DNA from: Desulfurellales bacterium
GTDB taxonomy: Bacteria; Campylobacterota_A; Desulfurellia; Desulfurellales; Hippeaceae
Length of the DNA: 39,235 bases
Assembly: GCA_027035885.1 (NCBI GenBank)
Contig: JALVTR010000066.1
Span: 1-39,235 of the forward strand
Direction of reading: 5' to 3'
Of this stretch, positions 19,097 through 26,140 are shown piece after piece. The notes beneath the pieces were generated by a model that worked only from the letters and a program-made list of their open reading frames with translations, was not told the origin of the DNA and did no database searches. Both the position numbers and the translations under genes were made by a program. The stretch's first letter is position 1. Every line of letters starts with the position of its first letter.

Positions 19097-19945
19097 TTAA
19101 GTATAATCGTAGAAGCCTTTGCCTACCTTTCTACCTAACCTACCCGATTCAACCATTTTAACAAGGAGAGGACAAGGTCTGAATTTTGGGTCTTTAAAAC
19201 CATTGTATAGAACATTTTGTATGGCCAAAACTGTATCTAAGCCAATAAAATCAGCTAATACTAATGGTCCCATAGGTTGATTTGTCCCCAATTTCATACC
19301 TTTATCTATATCTTCTTTTGTTGCTATTCCTTCGTATAAAGCACAAACTGCCTCATTTATCATTGGTATAAGTATTCTATTAACAATAAACCCTGGATAA
19401 TCCTTTGCCAGAGCCGGGTCTTTTCCTAAAGACCTTGCAAGTTCTAAAACAGTTTTGTACGTTTCCTCGCTTGTTACAATTCCTCTAATAACCTCTACTA
19501 ATTTCATTACAGGAACTGGGTTCATAAAATGCATACCTATAACCTTGTCTGGCCTTTGGGTCTGCGCTGAAATCATAGTTATGGAAATAGAAGATGTGTT
19601 AGAAGCTAAAATGGCATCTTTTTTTACTATATCATCTAACTTTTTGAATAGATCCTTTTTTAGTTCTTCGTTCTCTGGTGCTGCTTCTACGCAAAAATCG
19701 GCTTCCGAAAAATCATCCAAGTTAGTTGTAGACTTAATATTATCCAATGTTTGCTTGACTTGCTCTTCTTTTATTGCTCCACTCTTTACTTGCCTGCTTA
19801 AGTTTTTTTCAATGGTTTTCATTGCCTTGTTAAGTTGTTCTTCAAATACATCGTACATTATCACCTTATATCCATGCAATGCAAAAACATGGGAAATTCC
19901 ATTGCCCATCTGACCTGCACCAACAACACCCACTGTCTTAATCAT
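19097..19945 (-). CDS. 3-hydroxybutyryl-CoA dehydrogenase
   Basis: 'VGVVGAGQMGNGISHVFALHGYKVIMYDV', 'ASNTSSISITMISAQTQRPDKVIGMHFMNPVPVMKLVEVIRG', C-terminal 'GRLGRKVGKGFYDY'. Confidence 0.95.
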   Translation of the reverse strand: MIKTVGVVGAGQMGNGISHVFALHGYKVIMYDVFEEQLNKAMKTIEKNLSRQVKSGAIKEEQVKQTLDNIKSTTNLDDFSEADFCVEAAPENEELKKDLFKKLDDIVKKDAILASNTSSISITMISAQTQRPDKVIGMHFMNPVPVMKLVEVIRGIVTSEETYKTVLELARSLGKDPALAKDYPGFIVNRILIPMINEAVCALYEGIATKEDIDKGMKLGTNQPMGPLVLADFIGLDTVLAIQNVLYNGFKDPKFRPCPLLVKMVESGRLGRKVGKGFYDYT

Positions 19946-19957
19946 TTTTTTGCCTCC

Positions 19958-21133
19958 TTATACATTTTCAAAAATGGCTGCAACAGCTTCTCCACCGCCT
20001 ATGCAGAGGGTAGCAAGACCGTATTTTGCATTTTGTCTTTTTATTTGTTTAATTACAGTAGCCGCTAATCTACCACCACTTGCTCCTATCGGATGGCCTA
20101 TGGATACAGCACCTCCATTAATGTTGACCTTGTTGATATCCAGCCCAAGTTGTTTTATAGCAATGAGTACGACAACGGCAAACGCTTCATTTATCTCAAA
20201 TACATCTATATCTTCCAATTTCAGGCCTGCCTTTTTAACGCACTTCTCAATAGCACCGACGGGAGCTTCAGGAAATTCCTCAGGCGCTAAGCTATTTGTA
20301 GAATATGCAACCAATCTTGCAAGAGGCTTAAGGTTGTATTTTTTCAAGGCTTCCTCGCTTGCTAAGACACACATCGCAGCTCCATCAGAAATTGTTGATG
20401 AATTAGCTGCTGTAACTGTTCCGTCTTTAACAAATGCAGGTCTTAGTGTAGGAATTTTATCCCAAACAACCTTGTATGGATCTTCATCTTTGTCTACAAT
20501 AGTCTCACCCTTTTTGGTTTTTATTGATATAGGAACTATTTCTTCCTTTAAAGTTCCATCCTCTGTTGCTTTTTGGGCTCTCTTATACGATCTTACAGCG
20601 TATTCATCCTGTTCTTCTCTTGATATAGCATGTTTCTTTGCCATATTTTCAGCCATTACACCCATGTGGATATTAGCATAGGGATCCCATAAGCCATCAT
20701 AGACCATTCCGTCTATGATTTCTCCACTTCCCATTCTATAGCCAAACCTTGCCTTCTTTAAATAATAAGGCCCGCTTGACATGTTTTCAGCACCACCGGC
20801 TATAACTAAGTCCGAATCACCAACCATGATAGATTGTGCACCTAACATAATGGCTTTTAGTCCACTACCACAAACCTTGTTTATCGTCATGGCATGAACT
20901 TTGTAAGGTAAACCCGCATAAATTGCAGCCTGCCTTGCCGGAGCTTGACCTATCCCTGCTGGAAGAACCTCACCCATTATTATCTCGTCGAAATCATCGC
21001 CCGATAGGTTGGTTCTTTTCATCATTTCCTTGATAACATCAGAAGCCAAAACAGGGGCCTTTATGTCTTTTAATGCCCCACCAAAACTACCAAACGGCGT
21101 CCTTAACCCTTCCACAACATAAACCTCACGCAT
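19958..21133 (-). CDS. acetyl-CoA acetyltransferase (thiolase)
   Basis: 'INKVCGSGLKAIMLGAQSIMVGDSDLVIAGGAENMS', 'NINGGAVSIGHPIGASGGRLAATVI', 'LCIGGGEAVAAIFENV'. Confidence 0.95.
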   Translation of the reverse strand: MREVYVVEGLRTPFGSFGGALKDIKAPVLASDVIKEMMKRTNLSGDDFDEIIMGEVLPAGIGQAPARQAAIYAGLPYKVHAMTINKVCGSGLKAIMLGAQSIMVGDSDLVIAGGAENMSSGPYYLKKARFGYRMGSGEIIDGMVYDGLWDPYANIHMGVMAENMAKKHAISREEQDEYAVRSYKRAQKATEDGTLKEEIVPISIKTKKGETIVDKDEDPYKVVWDKIPTLRPAFVKDGTVTAANSSTISDGAAMCVLASEEALKKYNLKPLARLVAYSTNSLAPEEFPEAPVGAIEKCVKKAGLKLEDIDVFEINEAFAVVVLIAIKQLGLDINKVNINGGAVSIGHPIGASGGRLAATVIKQIKRQNAKYGLATLCIGGGEAVAAIFENV

Positions 21134-21147
21134 ATCAACCTCCTATA

Positions 21148-21193
21148 AACCCACCAAAATGGGTTAGTCTTTACTTGGTGTAAAGACTAACCC
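21148..21193 (-). other. strong intercistronic RNA hairpin with an alternative pairing next to the thiolase RBS
   Basis: Perfect 14-bp stem GGGTTAGTCTTTAC/GTAAAGACTAACCC (21161-21174 / 21180-21193), 5-nt loop; competing AACCCA/TGGGTT (21148-21153 / 21160-21165). Confidence 0.75.
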
Positions 21194-21208
21194 AAAATTG
21201 ATAAATAA

Positions 21209-22120
21209 TCAAGAGGAAAGTTTTTCGGTAAGGACGGGTACAAAATCTAATAAATCTGCGACCACGAATACGTCTGCGACTTCAGAAATTGGCGCATCTT
21301 TATCCTTGTTGACTGCAACAATAAAGTTAGATTTTTTCATTCCAGCTAAGTGCTGTATTGCTCCGGATATTCCACATGCTACATATAATTTCGGAGCTAC
21401 TGTTTGGCCTGTTGTACCTACCTGTCTTTCAGCTGGTAACCATCCAGCATCTACTACAGGTCTACTTGCACCTAACTCACCGCCGAGGGCTTTTGCCAAT
21501 TTTTCTACAACTTCTATATTTTCTTTCTTTCCAACGCCCCTTCCAGCGCTGACTATAATTTCAGCTTTCGTTAGGTCTACTCCACCTTTCTCTACAACTT
21601 CAAATCCTGTGAATTCTAATCCTTCATCTGTAACATCAACATCAAGCGTTTCAACCGTGGCACTACTAGCTTTTGCAGGTGCAAATGCTCCACTTTGTAG
21701 GGTTAAAACAGCTTTTTCTGTATTGGGTTTAAGTAATCTTCTTAATTTTGCGTTGCAGAATGGAACCACAAAGCCATCGTTGTCAACTTCTACTATCTCA
21801 GAAATCTGACCAGCGTCCCATTTAAAGGCTATTCTTGGAGCCAAATCCCAACCATAAGATGAATGACTAAGAACTATATAATCTGGATTTTCTGTTTCGG
21901 CTATTTTTAAAACCAAGTCTCTGTGTACTTTTGGATTGTATTCTTTTGCTTTTTCAACGTCTGCAACATATACTTTGCCATTAAATTCAGGTTTTATGTC
22001 AGTTGGAGCCACAAAAAATGCAACTGCTTCTGCCCCTAATTTCTCAGCAAATGCAACTAATTCATAGAAAGATTCATCTACATTACCGTTTTTATATTCA
22101 CCAACAAGCAATAACTTCAT
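21209..22120 (-). CDS. etfA: electron transfer flavoprotein alpha subunit
   Basis: 'IIVSAGRGVGKKENIEVVEKLAKALGGELGASRPVVDAGWLPAERQVGTTGQTVAPKLYVACGISGAIQHLAGM'. Confidence 0.95.
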   Translation of the reverse strand: MKLLLVGEYKNGNVDESFYELVAFAEKLGAEAVAFFVAPTDIKPEFNGKVYVADVEKAKEYNPKVHRDLVLKIAETENPDYIVLSHSSYGWDLAPRIAFKWDAGQISEIVEVDNDGFVVPFCNAKLRRLLKPNTEKAVLTLQSGAFAPAKASSATVETLDVDVTDEGLEFTGFEVVEKGGVDLTKAEIIVSAGRGVGKKENIEVVEKLAKALGGELGASRPVVDAGWLPAERQVGTTGQTVAPKLYVACGISGAIQHLAGMKKSNFIVAVNKDKDAPISEVADVFVVADLLDFVPVLTEKLSS

Positions 22121-22131
22121 TTTTTACCTCC

Positions 22132-22899
22132 TTAAATAACTGCCTTTTCTTTAAGTATGCTAACAAGTTTGTCAGCGATTTCATCTGATGCACCTTCAAG
22201 AACAATTCCACCCTTCTTCTTCTCTGGAACAAAGGCTTTGAGTGTCACTACTTTAGAATCTGTGTTTAGGAACTCAGACAGTTCAAATTCTTTTAACTCT
22301 TTTCTTTTTGCTTTCATTATGTTTGGTAAGGTTGGATATCTAACAGTGTTTAAACCCAATTGGCATGTTAAAACAATGGGCAAACTTGATGTGACTTTTG
22401 CTCTAATTCCACCTTCCAATTCCCTTTTTACATTAACTTTTCCATCCACATATTCAAAACCTACTATGGTTGTTACGCAGTTCATACCCAACATTTCTGC
22501 AACTAAAGTTCCAATCTGTGCAGATCCTCTATCTTCAGACTGCATTCCAGTGAAAATAATATCGAAGCTTTTGTCCTTTGCATAGTTAGCTATAATTGTA
22601 GCTACTTGGAATGGGTCTTTAAGATGAATTTCATCATCCTTAATGTGGGCTCCCTTATCCGCACCTAAGGCTAAGGCTTTTCTTATTGCCTCTTTTACTC
22701 TGTCTGGACCAATAGATAGAACTGTGATTGTAACATCACCTGTTTTTTCCTTTAACCTTACCGCTTCTTCCACGGCATATTCATCGTACTCGTTGATTTT
22801 GTAAGTAAGGTCTGATTGGTCGTACCATAAGCCATCACTGCTTACAGTGAATTTAGATTCCATATCTGGAACCTGCTTTACACATACCAAAACGTTCAT
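22132..22899 (-). CDS. etfB: electron transfer flavoprotein beta subunit
   Basis: 'MNVLVCVKQVPDMESKFTVSSDG', 'NEYDEYAVEEAVRLKE', 'ALALGADKG', 'DIIFTGMQSEDRGSAQIGTLVAEMLG'. Confidence 0.95.
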   Translation of the reverse strand: MNVLVCVKQVPDMESKFTVSSDGLWYDQSDLTYKINEYDEYAVEEAVRLKEKTGDVTITVLSIGPDRVKEAIRKALALGADKGAHIKDDEIHLKDPFQVATIIANYAKDKSFDIIFTGMQSEDRGSAQIGTLVAEMLGMNCVTTIVGFEYVDGKVNVKRELEGGIRAKVTSSLPIVLTCQLGLNTVRYPTLPNIMKAKRKELKEFELSEFLNTDSKVVTLKAFVPEKKKGGIVLEGASDEIADKLVSILKEKAVI

Positions 22900-22936
22900 T
22901 TTCTAACCCCCTTTAAAAAATTTGCTTCTCGATGCC

Positions 22937-22965
22937 AATATAAATAAAGTTTACGTAAATGTCAA
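22937..22965 (-). promoter_or_regulatory. etfBA operon promoter with an embedded TTTACGTAAA operator
   Basis: Minus strand: TTGACA (22960-22965), 17-bp spacer TTTACGTAAACTTTATT, TATATT (22937-22942). Palindrome TTTACGTAAA lies wholly in the spacer (22950-22959). Confidence 0.85.
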
Positions 22966-22994
22966 GAGAAAAGAAATAAATATCAATGTTTTTC

Positions 22995-23023
22995 TTGACA
23001 TATTTAAGCTTATCTAATATATT
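22995..23023 (+). promoter_or_regulatory. merR-family gene promoter
   Basis: TTGACA - 17 bp - TATATT. Confidence 0.85.
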
Positions 23024-23035
23024 TCCAATCGTAAG

Positions 23036-23051
23036 TTTACGTAAATTGTAA
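23036..23051 (+). promoter_or_regulatory. third copy of the TTTACGTAAA operator, just downstream of the merR promoter
   Basis: TTTACGTAAATTGTAA; palindrome 23036-23045, at roughly +6 to +15 relative to a TSS inferred from the -10. Confidence 0.7.
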
Positions 23052-23061
23052 AAGAGGCGTT

Positions 23062-23460
23062 ATGACTGAGATTGATAATAAGGAATATTACCAAATTGGA
23101 GAGGTTGCCAAGAGGTTGGGTATAACACCAAGAACCATTAGATATTATGAAGAGTTGAGATTGCTTGACCCGCCACTGAGAATAGAGAAGGGTATTAGGT
23201 TTTACTCTGACGAAGATATTAAGAGGATAAAATTTATTTTGAAACTTAAGGATTTAGGTTTAACATTAAAAGAAATGATGGAGTTGGCAGATATATACAA
23301 CCAACATAAACAGCCTATAAATATTTTGCCTAAATTGGTTGAGATATTGGATAAACATTTAGAAAAGATAGACGAAAAAATGTCAAGATTGGCTTCTTTA
23401 AGGAGGGATATAGTTGACTATAGAAAAAAAATAGTTAGCATGTTAGAAGACCGGTATTAA
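23062..23460 (+). CDS. MerR-family transcriptional regulator
   Basis: 'YQIGEVAKRLGITPRTIRYYEELRLLDPPLRIEKGIRFYSDEDIKRIKFILKLKDLGLTLKEM' is a canonical MerR HTH, followed by a coiled coil; no metal-binding Cys residues. Confidence 0.95.
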   Translation: MTEIDNKEYYQIGEVAKRLGITPRTIRYYEELRLLDPPLRIEKGIRFYSDEDIKRIKFILKLKDLGLTLKEMMELADIYNQHKQPINILPKLVEILDKHLEKIDEKMSRLASLRRDIVDYRKKIVSMLEDRY

Positions 23461-23555
23461 TGAATTGATTTTTACTGTTGTATGATGTAGACTTGGGTAG
23501 CTTTATGGTTTTTGAGGTAAAATTATTAAAAGAATTTTAAGAATGGAGGTAGTTG

Positions 23556-24767
23556 ATGAAACTTCATGAGTACCAAGCTAAAGAGGTATTGTCGGGGTAC
23601 GGTATACCTGTACCGGAAGGAAGAGTAACTTATTTCCCCGATGATGCATGGATGGTAGCTATGGAACTTGGGCTACCAGTAGTATTAAAAGCTCAGGTTT
23701 TAACAGGTGGCAGAGGGAAAGCAGGAGGAGTTAAGCTAGCGAGAACTCCCGATGAGGTAAAAGAGGTTGCTAAAGATTTATTTGGAAAAAAATTAGTTAC
23801 TAAACAAACAGGCCCAGAGGGTGTAATTATAAGAAAATTGCTCGTAGAAAAGGCCGCTGATATAGGTAGGGAATTATACTTTTCTATAACGATTGATAGA
23901 ACTACCTCTAAACCTACAGTGATAGCTTCTAAAAGAGGCGGTATGAGCATTGAAGAGGTTGCTGAAAAATACCCTGAGGATATAATCAAAATACCGATAG
24001 ATCCTGTTACAGGTTTATTGCCCTATCAGATAAGAAGATTGAAATACGATTTGGAATTAGTTGATCAGGAAAAAGAAGCTGCTAAGGTTTTTAACGCCCT
24101 GTATAAAGTTTTTGTCGAGAAAGATTGTACTTTAGTTGAATTAAATCCTCTCGTAGTAACTAAATCTGGTCATTTGTTGGCCGTTGATGCAAAAATGGAT
24201 GTAGACGATGATTCTCTATTTAGAAGGAAAGAAATATCCAAGATGAGGGATTTGACTGAATCTGACCCAAGTGAGTTAGAGGCTAAGATAGCAGGTCTTA
24301 ACTTTGTCAGACTTACAGGTAATATAGGTTGTATGGTTAATGGTGCTGGATTAGCCATGACTACTATGGATGTTATAAAATTGGCCGGCGGCGAGCCAGC
24401 TAACTTCTTGGATGTAGGCGGTGCAGCTACACCAGAAACTATTGCTAAAGGATTTGAAATAATCACAAGAGACCCAAGCGTTAAAGCTATGTTTATCAAT
24501 ATATTCGGCGGTATTGTAAGATGTGATAAAGTGGCAAATGGAATTATACAGGCTTTGAAGAAAGTGGAAGTTAACATGCCTGTTGTAGTCAGACTAACAG
24601 GAAACAATAAAGAAGAGGGAATGGAAACGTTGAAGAAAAGTGGGATGAGATTCTACGTTGCAGAGAACTTAAAAGAAGCAGCTAAAATGGTATCTGAACT
24701 CTCAAAGGAGACGGAGGCTGATATAAACAAAAATAAACAACAAAAAAAAGATAAAGAGGAGAAGTAA
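23556..24767 (+). CDS. sucC: succinyl-CoA synthetase (ADP-forming) beta subunit
   Basis: 'MKLHEYQAKEVLSGYGIPVPEG', 'VLTGGRGKAGGVKLA', 'LVELNPLVVTKSGHLLAVDAKMDVDDDSLFRR', 'NFLDVGGAATPE'; ATG at 23556 after GGAGGTAGTTG. Confidence 0.96.
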   Translation: MKLHEYQAKEVLSGYGIPVPEGRVTYFPDDAWMVAMELGLPVVLKAQVLTGGRGKAGGVKLARTPDEVKEVAKDLFGKKLVTKQTGPEGVIIRKLLVEKAADIGRELYFSITIDRTTSKPTVIASKRGGMSIEEVAEKYPEDIIKIPIDPVTGLLPYQIRRLKYDLELVDQEKEAAKVFNALYKVFVEKDCTLVELNPLVVTKSGHLLAVDAKMDVDDDSLFRRKEISKMRDLTESDPSELEAKIAGLNFVRLTGNIGCMVNGAGLAMTTMDVIKLAGGEPANFLDVGGAATPETIAKGFEIITRDPSVKAMFINIFGGIVRCDKVANGIIQALKKVEVNMPVVVRLTGNNKEEGMETLKKSGMRFYVAENLKEAAKMVSELSKETEADINKNKQQKKDKEEK

Positions 24768-24770
24768 CCC

Positions 24771-25655
24771 ATGGCTGTATGTGTATATAGAACAAGTAGG
24801 GTGTTGGTTCAGGGAATTACAGGAAAAGAGGGTAGGTACCATGCCAAAGCCTGCAAAGAGTATGGTACTAAGGTAGTTGCAGGTGTTACACCTGGTAAAG
24901 GTGGCCAGGAAGTTGAAGGTATACCGGTCTTCAATACCGTAGAAGAAGCTGTTAGGGAAACTCATCCTAACGTAAGTCTAATCTTTGTTCCACCTCCATT
25001 TGCGGCTGATGCAATTTTGGAAGCTGTTGGAAGTGGAATAAAAACTGTTGTATGTATAACTGAGGGTATTCCTATTCATGATATGGTTAAAGTTAAAAGT
25101 GTTATAGAGAAAGAAGGTGTAACTTTAGTTGGGCCTAACTGTCCAGGCATTATTAGTCCAGGGGCTGCTAAAATAGGCATTATGCCAGGTCATATATTCA
25201 AAAGGGGAAGCGTTGGCGTAATGTCGAGAAGCGGTACACTACTTTACGAGGTATCTGACCAGATTACAAGAGCTGGATTAGGGCAATCTACTTGTCTTGG
25301 TATTGGCGGAGACCCAATTGTAGGTACAGACTATATCTATTGGCTTAAATTGTTTGAAGAGGATCCTGAAACTGAAGCCATGATGATGATTGGAGAAATA
25401 GGTGGCAACGCTGAAGAAAAAGCAGCGGAATTCATAAAGAGTGGAGCTATAACAAAGCCTGTGTTTGCATTTATAGCAGGAAGAACTGCACCCCCTGGAA
25501 GAAGAATGGGCCACGCTGGCGCTATTATTATGGGTAAGAGCGGAACGGCTGCATCAAAATACCAAGCTTTACGAGAAGCTGGGGTTCATGTAATTGAGAA
25601 TCCTGGTGTTATTGGAGAAACAATAGCTCAGGTTCTCAAGGAGAAAAGACTTTAG
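24771..25655 (+). CDS. sucD: succinyl-CoA synthetase alpha subunit
   Basis: '[37 protein letters not shown]', '[11 protein letters not shown]', '[14 protein letters not shown]', '[11 protein letters not shown]'. Confidence 0.96.
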   Translation: MAVCVYRTSRVLVQGITGKEGRYHAKACKEYGTKVVAGVTPGKGGQEVEGIPVFNTVEEAVRETHPNVSLIFVPPPFAADAILEAVGSGIKTVVCITEGIPIHDMVKVKSVIEKEGVTLVGPNCPGIISPGAAKIGIMPGHIFKRGSVGVMSRSGTLLYEVSDQITRAGLGQSTCLGIGGDPIVGTDYIYWLKLFEEDPETEAMMMIGEIGGNAEEKAAEFIKSGAITKPVFAFIAGRTAPPGRRMGHAGAIIMGKSGTAASKYQALREAGVHVIENPGVIGETIAQVLKEKRL

Positions 25656-25680
25656 ATTCTATTTAAAAAATAGGCATGAT

Positions 25681-25704
25681 GGGAGGATTAGTCCTCCCTT
25701 TTTT
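25681..25704 (+). terminator. Rho-independent terminator after sucD
   Basis: GGGAGGA-TTAG-TCCTCCC followed by TTTTTT. Confidence 0.9.
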
Positions 25705-26140
25705 GTTTTAAATGTAAAAGAACAGCCTTTTTTGCCAAATTATCGGCAATTTCATTTCCTATTATTCCGCGATGTGATTTTACTACATTCCATTTTACTT
25801 TGAAAATTGACGTATAACCTAATATTTGATTTATTAACTTTTTGAATTTTAATGTGGATTTTGCCCTATAAAGTCTTCTTCTCTTTGTTTTGTATGAACC
25901 TGCAATTTTTACTATAAAATCACAATCTGTAAATATTTCAATTGTGGTTACATCATATATATAATATTCAATATATTCAAAAGCTTTTAGAACAGCTAAA
26001 AGTTCTACATAGAGCGGATTATCACAATTGCAGGAGCCTGAGAATTTTGTTTGTCCTGTTTTGGATTCGATATACACTCCCCATCCACACAAGGAATAAT
26101 TTTCGAAGTAACTCCCGTCTGTATATACCTCTATTTTCAT
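25688..26140 (-). CDS. ribonuclease H (RNase HI-type)
   Basis: 'VYTDGSYFENYSLCGWGVYI', 'LYVELLAVLKAFE', 'EIFTDCDFIV', 'KSHRGIIGNEIADNLAKKA' carry the catalytic acidic pattern. Confidence 0.88.
   Translation of the reverse strand: MKIEVYTDGSYFENYSLCGWGVYIESKTGQTKFSGSCNCDNPLYVELLAVLKAFEYIEYYIYDVTTIEIFTDCDFIVKIAGSYKTKRRRLYRAKSTLKFKKLINQILGYTSIFKVKWNVVKSHRGIIGNEIADNLAKKAVLLHLKQKRED

Noticed and set aside
19950-20681. 243-aa + ORF antisense to thiolase
   Set aside because: Shadow of the conserved thiolase frame on the opposite strand.
21152-21180. H-type pseudoknot between the hairpin loop (CACCAA) and UUGGUG in the etfA-thiolase leader
   Set aside because: The complementarity is real, but with a 14-bp stem, no L1 and only about 4 nt for L3 the geometry is not feasible; kept only as an alternative pairing.
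23493-23523. MerR-type 19-bp spacer promoter (TTGGGT-19-TAAAAT) before sucC
   Set aside because: The -35 is poor and no TTTACGTAAA palindrome is present; not enough to include sucCD in the predicted regulon.
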